This document shows, one piece after another, positions 53,014-61,696 of a DNA stretch of 64,000 nt. Location: NCBI RefSeq assembly GCF_009873495.1, contig NZ_CP046703.1:3700501-3764500 (forward strand), read 5' to 3'. How positions within the stretch are numbered: position 1 is the stretch's first letter; the number at the start of each line of letters is the position of its first letter. The position numbers and the translations under genes were made by a program. Origin of the DNA: Nostoc sp. ATCC 53789 (lineage in GTDB: Bacteria > Cyanobacteriota > Cyanobacteriia > Cyanobacteriales > Nostocaceae). The notes under the pieces were generated by a model. The model was not told the DNA's origin. It searched no databases and saw nothing but the letters and a program-made list of their open reading frames with translations.

Positions 53014-53146
53014 CCCTAACTTGTTAAGTATAGGTGAGGGTGATTAGAGACAACACCCAATGCCCAATGACAGTTAACATTTTGTCATCTAGAAGGTATT
53101 GTGGTATCGAAGACTTCAAAAGCACGTTCAGGCTGAAACTTTCAAT

Positions 53147-54295
53147 ATGAGGCTATGCCGTTCCTCTATTCTGATATTTACCTGTTTTTCTTGCGTGGGT
53201 TTTTACCCAAATCGTGCAAGTACAGCCACTCCTAACCTAGCGCCTGAAATTTTAGAACTGGCACAAGCTAGTTCGACAGTTACCGCTAGTCCGGCTGTAT
53301 TGAGATATGGTAGTCAAAAATCAGATGTGCAGAGATTACAAATCCAATTAAAACAGTTGGGATACTACAATGGCGTGGTAGATGGACAGTACAACGCTAG
53401 TACAGAAATCGCTGTAGCTAAATTCCAGAAAGCAAAGGGTTTAAAAGTAGATGGACTTGCTGGTCTAACAACTAGGAGGAGGCTGCTAGCAGCTTTAGTT
53501 GCCAAAAATCAGATTGTCACCTCTCCATCTCCAATAGTCACTTTTCCTAATCCAACTCCCAAACCGATTGCAAAACCCCAGTCACCTGAGAAAGGTTTCA
53601 TCTGGTGGTTTATATTTGCCATTGGAGTTATAGGAAGTATTGGCGCACTTATTTACCTGATGAGGTGGTTTCGTCAGATTAAACAAGTGCAAAAGTCCGA
53701 AATATTAGATACTAAAAGATTGAGTGAAGCTAACAAAAAAACGATGATACCACCCCCACCAGAGACTGTAACTAGTCCAGAAAAAGCTACGCCGCCGCTA
53801 CCCACACAATTACTAGTACCAGAAAAAACTTCCCGGCTTGCTAAACTCAATATCGTTGACGAATTAATTCAAGATTTACGCAGTTCTGACCCAACGAAGC
53901 GACGCAAGGCTATTTGGGATTTGGGACAGCAGGGAGATTCGCGGGCAATTCAGCCAATGGTTGACCTAATGATTGATGCTGATTCTCAAGAAAGCAGCTT
54001 AATTTTGGCAGCTTTGGCAGAAATTGGTATCCGCACACTCAAACCGATGAACCGGGGTTTAGCAATTTCAATGCAAGATGAAAGTCCCCAAGTACGGCAA
54101 AATGCGATCCGAGACTTGACGCGCATTTATGACATAATGGGTCAAATGAGTCAGATGTTGCGCCATGCATTAGAAGACCCAGATGCCGAAGTACAAGCAA
54201 CAGCACGATATGCTTTAACTCAGATGAATCGAATGCGTGGCTTACCGGAACAACAAGGTTTACCAGAAGATTCACACAACGATGCACGAGAATAA
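53147..54295 (+). CDS. Peptidoglycan-binding domain protein with HEAT repeats
   Basis: About 382 residues. A signal peptide (MRLCRSSILIFTCFSCVGFY) leads to a PG_binding_1 domain (LRYGSQKSDVQRLQIQLKQL, then GYYNGVVDGQYNASTEIAV), a Pro-rich linker, one membrane helix (GFIWWFIFAIGVIGSIGALI), a second Pro-rich linker and a C-terminal region of HEAT-like repeats (DPTKRRKAIWDLGQQGDSRA; ALEDPDAEVQATARYAL). Topology would place the wall-binding part outside and the HEAT part in the cytoplasm, linking wall state to an internal partner. The ATG at 53147 is preferred to a TTG at 53099. It ends two bases from the convergent DUF2141 gene. Confidence 0.85.
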   Translation: MRLCRSSILIFTCFSCVGFYPNRASTATPNLAPEILELAQASSTVTASPAVLRYGSQKSDVQRLQIQLKQLGYYNGVVDGQYNASTEIAVAKFQKAKGLKVDGLAGLTTRRRLLAALVAKNQIVTSPSPIVTFPNPTPKPIAKPQSPEKGFIWWFIFAIGVIGSIGALIYLMRWFRQIKQVQKSEILDTKRLSEANKKTMIPPPPETVTSPEKATPPLPTQLLVPEKTSRLAKLNIVDELIQDLRSSDPTKRRKAIWDLGQQGDSRAIQPMVDLMIDADSQESSLILAALAEIGIRTLKPMNRGLAISMQDESPQVRQNAIRDLTRIYDIMGQMSQMLRHALEDPDAEVQATARYALTQMNRMRGLPEQQGLPEDSHNDARE

Positions 54296-54297
54296 GC

Positions 54298-54753
54298 CTA
54301 AAAATATTTCAACTGAATTTGGATATTAGTGTTTGGGCCTGCCACTAAAAATGCTGCTTCGCCAAATTTGGGCGCACCTGTGCGAATTTCTGGATTTCTG
54401 GAAAATCCAAAGCCTTCTTTTGGTATACCAAAAACATTACTGTTGAGAATGCGGTCATTATTTTGATCGTGGAAGACAGCAACGGCATAATTACCTGCTT
54501 TCAAGTTCTCAAAGGTAATGGATAAGGGAGTGTCAGTAATCTTGGTACACTGCTTTTGTAAGCCGCGATCGCGATCGCTAGGAAATCCTTCACTACTAGC
54601 AAATATACTGGTACAGACTTGTCCTTCTTTATTCTTTAAGCCATCAATTTCTAGGGTAAGTTTACCGTTAAAATTTGCCTTGGCACTCAACGACCATGCC
54701 ATATTTCCCACAATTGCCAATAGCAGCATACCAACTCTCAATTCTCTAACCAT
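54298..54753 (-). CDS. DUF2141 exported protein
   Basis: A 151-residue protein with a signal peptide (MVRELRVGMLLLAIVGNMAW, cleavage near SAKANF). The mature part matches DUF2141: LTLEIDGLKNKEGQVCTSIF, then AGNYAVAVFHDQNNDRILNS and GFSRNPEIRTGAPKFGEAAF. It is a small periplasmic beta-sandwich of unknown role. Two cysteines (in QVCTSIF and KQCTKI) may form a disulfide. It converges tightly on the peptidoglycan-binding gene, so transcripts must overlap. Confidence 0.85.
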   Translation of the reverse strand: MVRELRVGMLLLAIVGNMAWSLSAKANFNGKLTLEIDGLKNKEGQVCTSIFASSEGFPSDRDRGLQKQCTKITDTPLSITFENLKAGNYAVAVFHDQNNDRILNSNVFGIPKEGFGFSRNPEIRTGAPKFGEAAFLVAGPNTNIQIQLKYF

Positions 54754-54921
54754 AAAATCTTCACAGAATAAAATAAGTTTTCAATCAGGCATTTCGTGAA
54801 ATAGTATCGCTAAATTATTGAAGAAGGTAGAAAGTGGGAAAAGCACAAGGTATAAAACCCCTTACTTTTCCCCGCTTGGATACAGAATTTGACGGAATCA
54901 GTTTAATCTATAAGACTCATA

Positions 54922-55019
54922 TTTGATTTTTGAAAAAACCCCGTGCAACTCGAAAAGCTTTTTTCATGTTGCCTATTAACTAGTATGTCTACGCTCCCGT
55001 GAGGGATACAAAAATCAAA
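54922..55019 (-). repeat. Dispersed inverted-repeat element, family TTTGATTTTTG, copy 4
   Basis: A 98-bp element with perfect 11-bp ends, TTTGATTTTTG (54922-54932) and CAAAAATCAAA (55009-55019). Read on the minus strand it shares AAGCTTTTCGAGTTGCACGG with the copies at 10540 and 46664. One AGGCAA unit is present where the copy at 46664 has three. Confidence 0.85.
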
Positions 55020-55059
55020 GCCGGTTCCTAGACTAATGCTGTGTTGGTAGCTCGTATTA

Positions 55060-55207
55060 GGAATATAGCGGTTCTTGCTTGGGTGCAGTACAGTTTTTAC
55101 CTCTCTCCAAACTAGGAGAGAGGCTTTGAATCTTACTCCCCTTCCCTTCAAGGGAAGGGGCTGGGGGTTAGGTCTGTATTCCATGCAATTGGGAACCGCT
55201 ATATTCC
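55060..55207. repeat. MITE-like element GGAATATAGCGGTTC
   Basis: A 148-bp element with perfect 15-bp inverted ends (55060-55074 and 55193-55207) and weaker pairing for about 20 more bases. The interior carries CCTCTCTCCAAACTAGGAGAG and CCCCTTCCCTTCAAGGGAAG, both hairpins. It lies directly after the amt gene end and may affect its 3' end. Confidence 0.8.
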
Positions 55208-55238
55208 AGAGGTTAAACCAAAGAAATAAATATTTCTC

Positions 55239-56813
55239 CTAAAGTCTCCCAACTGAACTTTCTTCTCCAGAAAATCCAGTTGCATCTCCTTCTTTGAGAA
55301 ATCCACTATAGGCTTCCATACCGTGTTCACCGATATCCAAACCTTCTAATTCCTCTTCTTTGGATACTCTGATACCTAAAGTAGCTTTCAGTGCCAACCA
55401 AAAAATACTACTGAGTAAAACAGTGAAACCACCTACTGAGACAACGCCCAGCAACTGAACACCGAACTGTCCAAAGCCACCACCTGCAAATAAACCTTTT
55501 GCTGGGCCAAGTGTATCGCCATACCAGGAATAAACACCAGGGCCAACAGACCATAGACCTACTGCGAGAGTTCCCCAGATACCACAAACTAGGTGAACGG
55601 AGGTAGCTCCCACTGGGTCATCAATGCCAAGTTTATCAAAGAATGTTACAGAGAAAACTACCAGTACCCCAGCAATCAAGCCAATGAGTAAAGAAGCAGG
55701 AATACTTACGTAAGCACAAGATGCTGTAATACCAACCAAGCCAGCCAAAATACCATTGATAATCATTGACAGGTCTGGTTTACCTAAGTAGAACCAAGCT
55801 GTAATGGTAGCAGCAATTCCACCAGCAGCACCAGCCATGTTAGTGGTGACAGCAATGTGACTGATTGCACTAGGATCGGCAGCCATCACGGAACCGGGGT
55901 TGAAACCAAACCAACCCAACCACAAGATTAGACAGCCCAAAGTGGCAATACTCATGTTGTGACCAGGCATAGCCACAACTTGCTTATCTTGATATCTACC
56001 AAGGCGGGGCCCAAGAAATGCTGCTCCCATCAAAGCTGCCCAACCACCTACGGAGTGAACCACCGTAGAACCGGCAAAATCCCAAAAGCCTCTGTCTGCT
56101 AGCCAACCAGTTCCCCAAATCCAGTGTCCGGTAATGGGGTAGAGAATACCTACAAGTAACAGGCTAAAAATTAGGAAGTCAACAAACTTAATCCGTTCCG
56201 CTACTGCACCAGAAACGATTGTTGCTGCTGTCCCAGCAAACACTAGCTGGAATAAAAACTTGGCACTTAGGGGTACACCAGTCCAACTAATGGCACTGAA
56301 AACGCCTTTATAGGCTTCTCCTGTGGCGGGACTGTTATCTGTTCCTCCTAAGAAAAACCCATTCAATCCAATGAAGTCATTGCCATCACCGAACATTAAG
56401 GCAAAACCGATTACCCAAAAAGCAACGCTGGACAAAGCAAATACAATCAAGTTTTTGGAAAGAACGTTGACAGCGTTTTTCTGGCGACAGAAGCCAGTTT
56501 CTAACATACAAAAACCAGCATTCATGAAGAACACTAAAAAGGCTGCGATCGCAACCCACAGGGTATCAAGAGCAACTTTAAGTTCTGCTGTCGTTGGCCC
56601 TGCGGCTGGAGCTTGGGCAACTGCGGCATAACCCCAACCCAACACAATCAGACAAGCTATAGGTAAACAAGCTTGCCAACTGGGAGAGAGCCGCTTAATG
56701 GCTTGATTAAATAGCTTGACTTTTGAGTTGGACTGTGAATTTACAGCGTAATTTCTTGCAGACAAACGCCTATTTTTTGTTTTCGATTTTTGTTTGTACA
56801 TAAACTTGAGCAT
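55239..56813 (-). CDS. amt: Ammonium transporter Amt
   Basis: A 524-residue Amt/Rh channel. An N-terminal signal-like region (about 45-68) precedes eleven helices. Family landmarks are [16 protein letters not shown], the ammonium-binding [20 protein letters not shown] and [18 protein letters not shown], the first pore His in [18 protein letters not shown] (second pore region), and the cytoplasmic tail with [15 protein letters not shown], which contacts GlnK/PII in other bacteria. The ATG at 56813 follows GAGGAT. No perfect NtcA box was found; a GTA-N8-TAA near-match is at 57117-57130. Confidence 0.95.
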   Translation of the reverse strand: MLKFMYKQKSKTKNRRLSARNYAVNSQSNSKVKLFNQAIKRLSPSWQACLPIACLIVLGWGYAAVAQAPAAGPTTAELKVALDTLWVAIAAFLVFFMNAGFCMLETGFCRQKNAVNVLSKNLIVFALSSVAFWVIGFALMFGDGNDFIGLNGFFLGGTDNSPATGEAYKGVFSAISWTGVPLSAKFLFQLVFAGTAATIVSGAVAERIKFVDFLIFSLLLVGILYPITGHWIWGTGWLADRGFWDFAGSTVVHSVGGWAALMGAAFLGPRLGRYQDKQVVAMPGHNMSIATLGCLILWLGWFGFNPGSVMAADPSAISHIAVTTNMAGAAGGIAATITAWFYLGKPDLSMIINGILAGLVGITASCAYVSIPASLLIGLIAGVLVVFSVTFFDKLGIDDPVGATSVHLVCGIWGTLAVGLWSVGPGVYSWYGDTLGPAKGLFAGGGFGQFGVQLLGVVSVGGFTVLLSSIFWLALKATLGIRVSKEEELEGLDIGEHGMEAYSGFLKEGDATGFSGEESSVGRL

Positions 56814-57958
56814 TATCCTCTAAACCATCCTTAAAAACAGGAAAAAACTAACGGAAGAAGTAAAAGCCACTGGTTTTTTATATTTTCTCCTTAGACCATT
56901 TTTTTCCCAACCAGAAAATCAAATAACCTTAGTAGGAGTTTAGAAAACTATTGGTACATCTGTAAATCTTTTTTGGAAGTCTTCTTCAGAAATTATTATG
57001 TCCTTTCTCAAAAAGTCAAGTTTCCTTTACTTCAACTTTAAATATTGCCAAACAAAGTATTTGGCATGGCTATAAAAATTCCCTAAAATTATCAACATAA
57101 TATCAATAAAAATAGGGTAGATAGTCGTAAATAATCTATGACAATTTACTTTAGCTACCGTACAATGACTATTTTTCTTTTGAAAGCGTTATTCTTGGCT
57201 CTATTCGCTCTCGAAAGCTCCTATTTCCGAAGTCTTAGTATGATTTTTTTTATTCGATCGTATAAACATCAGTCCATACTGATGTGGCGTGTTTATAAGC
57301 ATCGATCCCAATGCGATCGGCTTCGGGATGGACAAAAAACTCTGATTAAAAAATATATAAGCATTCTTCCACAGAAATTATGAGACTACTTATTGTTTTA
57401 CCTTTAGTAAATTTATGCCTAAATAGATAAATCTGAATGATTGTCTATTGACTGTAACCAAAAAACTGTATCACAAAATACATTTTCTGATTAAGTTGTG
57501 CAAAATAGCTTCTGATGCAACAAATAAAGCAACTATATCATTTATAGTTAAGTATTTTCCGACCTGAGAACGGAAAATACTTAACTTAATTAATTTTTTA
57601 TACAATAAGTTAGTTATCCGCTACTTCCTTGGTAGCTCCTTTAAAGCGACTACTGGTTGTATTGACAATTGATCTCTGCAATAAAAAATGTATTAAAAAT
57701 AACGCGTATTTCTGAGATAGCAGATTAGTCGAGCTATTTACAGGAGAAGTAAATCTGGTTACAAGTATAAACTTATAGGCGATCGCTACAGATAGCCCTT
57801 TTCAAGTAATGGAAGTACACCACTCCCTATTTCACGTGAGTTAAACAAAATTGTAGTGGTAAACAAGATTAACAAATCTAATTTCCTTCAACAAACTGGG
57901 TTTAGAGTACCTGTAATATGGGAAACTTGGCAATATTCCCTATAAATTCAGATTCAAG
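56814..57958. other. Long intergenic region upstream of amt and gpx
   Basis: About 1.1 kb. An 81-codon frame at 57138-57383 was not accepted. Seen: the NtcA near-match GTA-N8-TAA (57117-57130), an inverted repeat ACATCAGTCCATACTGATGT near 57266-57285, and a strong hairpin at 57547-57585. The gpx promoter lies in the last 150 bases. Confidence 0.5.
57547..57600 (+). terminator. Strong hairpin with T-rich tail, no gene in front
   Basis: GTTAAGTATTTTCCG (57547-57561) and CGGAAAATACTTAAC (57571-57585) form a perfect 15-bp stem, followed by TTAATTAATTTTTTA. It looks like a plus-strand terminator, but no accepted plus-strand gene precedes it, so a small unannotated transcript may end here. Confidence 0.5.
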
Positions 57959-58444
57959 ATGAACAACACAATTTCGGACATTGCCGTTAAGACTATCAAC
58001 GGCAAGGATAAGCAATTAAACGAGTATACCGGGAAGGTACTCTTAATTGTGAATGTGGCTTCCTACTGCGGTTATACTTCTCAATACGACGGGTTAGAAA
58101 AGTTGAACCAGAAGTATGGTGAAGCAGGATTAAAGATTTTAGGGTTTCCCTGTAACGATTTTGGAGCGCAGGAACCAGGAAGCAATGAAGAAATTGTGCA
58201 ATTCTGCACAAGTAAATATGGTGTTACCTTTGAACTATTCGATAAAGTCCATGCAAAAGGCTCACAGCAGCATCCACTTTATGAGCGACTTACCAAAGCC
58301 ATTGAGCCAACAGGAACTATTGCTTGGAACTTTGAAAAATTTTTAGTTAACAAACAAGGTGAAGTGATAGCTAGATTTAATAGTAGTGTGCAACCCAATT
58401 CACCAGAAATAATTGCCATAATTGAAAAAGAACTAGCAAAATAG
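57959..58444 (+). CDS. gpx: Glutathione peroxidase-family enzyme
   Basis: A 161-residue peroxidase of the Cys-type GPx family. Cys37 in VNVASYCGYTSQY is the peroxidatic residue, FPCNDFGAQEPG (about 63-74) supplies the conserved Gln71 and a candidate resolving Cys65, and AWNFEKFLV provides the catalytic Trp and Asn. Plant- and cyanobacterial-type members reduce lipid hydroperoxides with NADPH or thioredoxin more than glutathione. It starts with ATG at 57959. A second peroxidase gene (60428) lies close by on the same strand. Confidence 0.94.
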   Translation: MNNTISDIAVKTINGKDKQLNEYTGKVLLIVNVASYCGYTSQYDGLEKLNQKYGEAGLKILGFPCNDFGAQEPGSNEEIVQFCTSKYGVTFELFDKVHAKGSQQHPLYERLTKAIEPTGTIAWNFEKFLVNKQGEVIARFNSSVQPNSPEIIAIIEKELAK

Positions 58445-58577
58445 TCATCAGTCACTAAATCAAAATTTTTGTACTATTGACTGTTAGCTCTGGACGGTTA
58501 AATTTATTTACGCCCAGTTCCTTAATTTGAGAATAGTGTCTCAACTAGTAGTTTAATTTATTTGTGTTTAATTTGTC

Positions 58578-59399
58578 ATGAATGTTGCAATTATTGGTTG
58601 TGGTTATGTTGGTTATCAAGTTGCTGAATATTGGCAGCAAACAATGAATTTTTTTGTTACTGCAACCACAACTTCCTCTGAGCGTGTCTCTAAACTACAA
58701 TCAGTATCCCAAAGAGTTGTCGTTACCTGCGGAAATGACCTAGATAGTCTAAAATCAGTTTTGCACAATCAAGATGTTGTACTTTTGAGTGTTGGTGCAA
58801 AAGGTGCAGATTTTTATGAAGAAACTTATCTAAAAACTGCCCAAAACTTAGTTTCATGCTTGCAGCAAATTCCGAGTGTGAAACAATTAATATATACAGG
58901 TAGTTATGCAGTATATGGTGACAGAAATGGTGTATGGGTAGATGAAGAAACACCACTTGCACCGGCTAATTTAAATGCCCAAATTCTCCGCAAAACAGAG
59001 GATATATTATTATCGGCATCTAGCGAAAATCTCCGCGTTTGTATCTTCCGCTTAGGAGGAATATATGGCCCCGGTAGAGAACTTTTGAAAATATTTAGTA
59101 GATATTCGGGTACAAACCGTTCCGGCGGCGAGGATATCACCAATTGGATTCATCTGGATGATATTGTTGCTGCGATAGAATTTGCCCGTCACCGTCGTTT
59201 GCAAGGGATTTATAATCTAGTAGATGACGCACATCTTACCAGCCGAGACTTGCTAGATAGTCTATTTGAAAAACATAGTTTACCCAAAGTTATATGGGAT
59301 ACTTCTATTAAGAGTACTCGCCCATATAATGCTTGGGTATCGAATGAAAAGCTGAAAGAAGCTGGATACCAGTTAATTCATCCACAGATGATTTTTTAG
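58578..59399 (+). CDS. NAD-dependent epimerase/dehydratase-like SDR protein
   Basis: A 273-residue atypical short-chain dehydrogenase. VAIIGCGYVGYQVAEYW (3-19) is the glycine-rich NAD(P)-binding loop, YTGSYAVYGDRNGVWVDEET carries the active-site Ser and Tyr region (tyrosine in SYAVYG), and FRLGGIYGPGREL follows. The family (YeeZ-like) has no known substrate. The alpha/beta hydrolase gene begins 22 bases after its stop, so the two are likely co-transcribed. Confidence 0.88.
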   Translation: MNVAIIGCGYVGYQVAEYWQQTMNFFVTATTTSSERVSKLQSVSQRVVVTCGNDLDSLKSVLHNQDVVLLSVGAKGADFYEETYLKTAQNLVSCLQQIPSVKQLIYTGSYAVYGDRNGVWVDEETPLAPANLNAQILRKTEDILLSASSENLRVCIFRLGGIYGPGRELLKIFSRYSGTNRSGGEDITNWIHLDDIVAAIEFARHRRLQGIYNLVDDAHLTSRDLLDSLFEKHSLPKVIWDTSIKSTRPYNAWVSNEKLKEAGYQLIHPQMIF

Positions 59400-59420
59400 C
59401 AAGTATTATAACTAGGAATT

Positions 59421-60350
59421 ATGCAACCATCTGCTGTGACTAATACAACTAATTTGACAGCATCTCCTAGCCAGTTTTACACTTGGCAGAATTATCGTTG
59501 CGCCTACGAAGTTCATCAACCAACTAACACAACATCTGAGGGTATTCCCTTGCTGTTGATTCATCCTATTGGTGTCGGATTGTCGCGGCAATTTTGGCAG
59601 CGATTTTGTCATGAATGGTATAATTCAGGTCAGCATAATACCATTTACAACCCTGATTTACTGGGATGTGGCGAAAGTGATATGCCTCATCTGGCTTATA
59701 CTCCTAGTGATTGGGCAGAACAGTTGCAGTACTTTTTACAAACAGTAGTACGTCAACCTGTCATTGTAGTTGTACAAGGGGCATTGTTACCAGTTGCGAT
59801 CGCATTACTCCAAAAAGAATCAAACTTAATTTCCAGACTTGTACTTGCTGGGCCTCCAACGTGGGCTTTGATGACAAATAAACCACCAGAATGGCAGCAA
59901 AAATTTATTTGGAATGTGTTAGATTCCCCTTTTGGAATTCCTTTTTATCGCTATGCACGCACTCCTAAGTTTTTACGTTCTTTCTCAACTCGCCAACTAT
60001 TTGCTTCTGAGAGTGCTGTTGATGCAGAGTGGTTGAATACATTAGTTGCAGGTGCAGAAAATCCTGCTAGTCGTCATGCAGTGTTTTCTTTTTTAGCAGG
60101 GTTTTGGCGACAGGATTATACTAATTTTATTGCCTCGATTCAGCAACCAACATTAGCGGTTGTCGGGGAAACTGCATCGAGTATTAGCCAAAATAATAGA
60201 AAAGAAACGCCAGACGAGCGCTTGGCTAACTACCTCGCCTGTTTTCCTCAAGGTAGAGGTATAAAAATAAATGGGCGTAATGTTTTGCCTTATGAATCCA
60301 CTGCTGAATTTGTAGCAGCGATCGCACCATTCATCAACGAAGTCTCTTAG
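59421..60350 (+). CDS. Alpha/beta-fold hydrolase
   Basis: A 309-residue hydrolase. PLLLIHPIGVGLSRQFWQRF (about 44-63) contains the oxyanion strand, NPDLLGCGESDMP the typical loop, and the nucleophile elbow position reads VVVQGALLPVAI, where the usual Gly-x-Ser-x-Gly serine appears to be replaced by glycine (Q-G-A). The cap and C-terminal strands are normal in length. The missing serine suggests a non-hydrolytic or unusual member. It is co-directional with the SDR gene upstream (22 bases) and the peroxiredoxin gene downstream. Confidence 0.82.
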   Translation: MQPSAVTNTTNLTASPSQFYTWQNYRCAYEVHQPTNTTSEGIPLLLIHPIGVGLSRQFWQRFCHEWYNSGQHNTIYNPDLLGCGESDMPHLAYTPSDWAEQLQYFLQTVVRQPVIVVVQGALLPVAIALLQKESNLISRLVLAGPPTWALMTNKPPEWQQKFIWNVLDSPFGIPFYRYARTPKFLRSFSTRQLFASESAVDAEWLNTLVAGAENPASRHAVFSFLAGFWRQDYTNFIASIQQPTLAVVGETASSISQNNRKETPDERLANYLACFPQGRGIKINGRNVLPYESTAEFVAAIAPFINEVS

Positions 60351-60427
60351 CTGATTGATAGTTACAATTATACTAGTCCTCCCATGCTAGGTTATGACTG
60401 GAATTGATTACTTGAGGAAGCAAGAAC

Positions 60428-61162
60428 ATGGTAACGAATCGCCGAGGACAAAGAGTTCCTAGTGTCACTTTTCATACTCGCAAGGACAACCAGTGGGTGG
60501 ATGTGACAACCGATGAATTGTTTGCTAATAAAACAGTGGTTGTCTTCTCTTTACCAGGTGCTTATACTCCAACTTGTTCATCCACTCATCTTCCTGGTTA
60601 CAACGAGTTGGCTGGGATTTTCAAAGAAAATGGTGTCGATGACATTATCTGTATTTCTGTTAATGATGCCTTTGTCATGAACGAATGGTCAAAGGATCAA
60701 GAAGCAGAAAATGTTACACTAATTCCCGATGGAAATGGTGAATTTACTGAAGGCATGGGAATGCTGGTAGATAAATCAGACTTGGGTTTTGGTAAGCGAT
60801 CGTGGCGCTATTCTATGCTGGTAAGAGATGGTGTCATTAACCAAATGTTTATTGAGCCAGACGAGCCAGGAGATCCCTTTAAGGTATCCGATGCTGAAAC
60901 AATGCTTAGATACATCAACCCCCAAGCAGTGAAGCCCGAAGTAGTTTCTCTGTTTGCGAAAGTGGGTTGTCCCTTCTGTGCCCGTGCTAAAGCAATGCTC
61001 AAGGAACATGGCATTAACTACGAAGAAATTACTTTGGGTAAGGATGTCACCACACGCTCGTTACGAGCTGTTACAGGGGCGACAACAGTTCCCCAAGTCT
61101 TTATCGATGGTAAATTAATTGGTGGTTCTGAGGCATTAGAAGCCTACTTCGCTGCTAAATAG
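60428..61162 (+). CDS. Peroxiredoxin-glutaredoxin fusion (hybrid Prx5)
   Basis: A 244-residue fusion. The first 165 residues are a Prx5-type peroxiredoxin with peroxidatic Cys50 in [18 protein letters not shown]. After a short linker comes a glutaredoxin domain with C181-P-F-C184 in [18 protein letters not shown] and the GSH-binding [16 protein letters not shown]. Such hybrids reduce peroxides using glutathione directly. GAGGAAG precedes the ATG. It follows the hydrolase gene by about 75 bases. Confidence 0.95.
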   Translation: MVTNRRGQRVPSVTFHTRKDNQWVDVTTDELFANKTVVVFSLPGAYTPTCSSTHLPGYNELAGIFKENGVDDIICISVNDAFVMNEWSKDQEAENVTLIPDGNGEFTEGMGMLVDKSDLGFGKRSWRYSMLVRDGVINQMFIEPDEPGDPFKVSDAETMLRYINPQAVKPEVVSLFAKVGCPFCARAKAMLKEHGINYEEITLGKDVTTRSLRAVTGATTVPQVFIDGKLIGGSEALEAYFAAK

Positions 61163-61230
61163 TTTTCACTAGGGGCGTACAGATGTGCGTCCCTACAACG
61201 GATTCAAAGATTGCTCTTCTGTTTTGAGGT

Positions 61231-61500
61231 TTAGTAACGGCGATCGCGTTCTAAGTCATAAATCACTTTCTCCAAATACCATTTATCCGATTGACCTTGA
61301 TGCCTCTGGCGCTGCTGTTTGAGTAGTCGTTCGGCTGTTGTCGCATCACCGTTAAGTAAAACAAGTAAACGTTTTTGCAGTTTTCTGTTTTTCGGGTCAC
61401 TGAAGTATGACTTAGAAACCTTGTTCCGTGGTTGAGATGACCACAGTTTGATTAAGGCAAGTGATAAGCCGACGATCAGAAGCACCGCAATCAATCCCAT
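61231..61500 (-). CDS. Small conserved membrane-anchored protein
   Basis: An 89-residue protein: one N-terminal helix (MGLIAVLLIVGLSLALIKLW) followed by a strongly basic, helical cytoplasmic part (KNRKLQKRLLVLLNGDATTA, then ERLLKQQRQRHQGQSDKWYL). It resembles an unnamed family found across cyanobacteria; I know no function. It converges on the peroxiredoxin-glutaredoxin gene; between them GGGGCGTACAGATGTGCGTC is an imperfect palindrome that may end both transcripts. Confidence 0.7.
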   Translation of the reverse strand: MGLIAVLLIVGLSLALIKLWSSQPRNKVSKSYFSDPKNRKLQKRLLVLLNGDATTAERLLKQQRQRHQGQSDKWYLEKVIYDLERDRRY

Positions 61501-61696
61501 ACTTATTAAAATTAAGTATTAGCTATCTTATATTCTGTAAAATATTTATCTAACTAGCATCAGTGATTTTTGGGATATTTTCGTGAAAATCATTAATTAA
61601 CAAATCTTCAGATGAATAGATGTATTTTTGTCCAGTTAATTATTACTTCTCATATAGAATTGACTCGAATTGAATTTCCATTTATTCACAACTAAT

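Larger units (their letters stand above)
54754..55238. other. Intergenic region with two dispersed repeats
   Basis: Contains repeat elements at 54922-55019 and 55060-55207 and no credible gene. The minus-strand frame through 54903-55184 is read from these repeats. Confidence 0.55.

Noticed and set aside
54903..55184. 93-codon minus-strand frame
   Set aside because: Runs through two dispersed repeats (54922-55019 and 55060-55207), so the frame is an artefact.
57117..57130. NtcA site before amt
   Set aside because: GTA-N8-TAA deviates at the last base and lies 300 bases from the gene; not called as a regulatory site.
57138..57383. 81-codon plus-strand frame (MTIYFSYRTMTIFLLKALFL...)
   Set aside because: AT-driven hydrophobic composition, contains an inverted repeat, no ribosome site; treated as non-coding.
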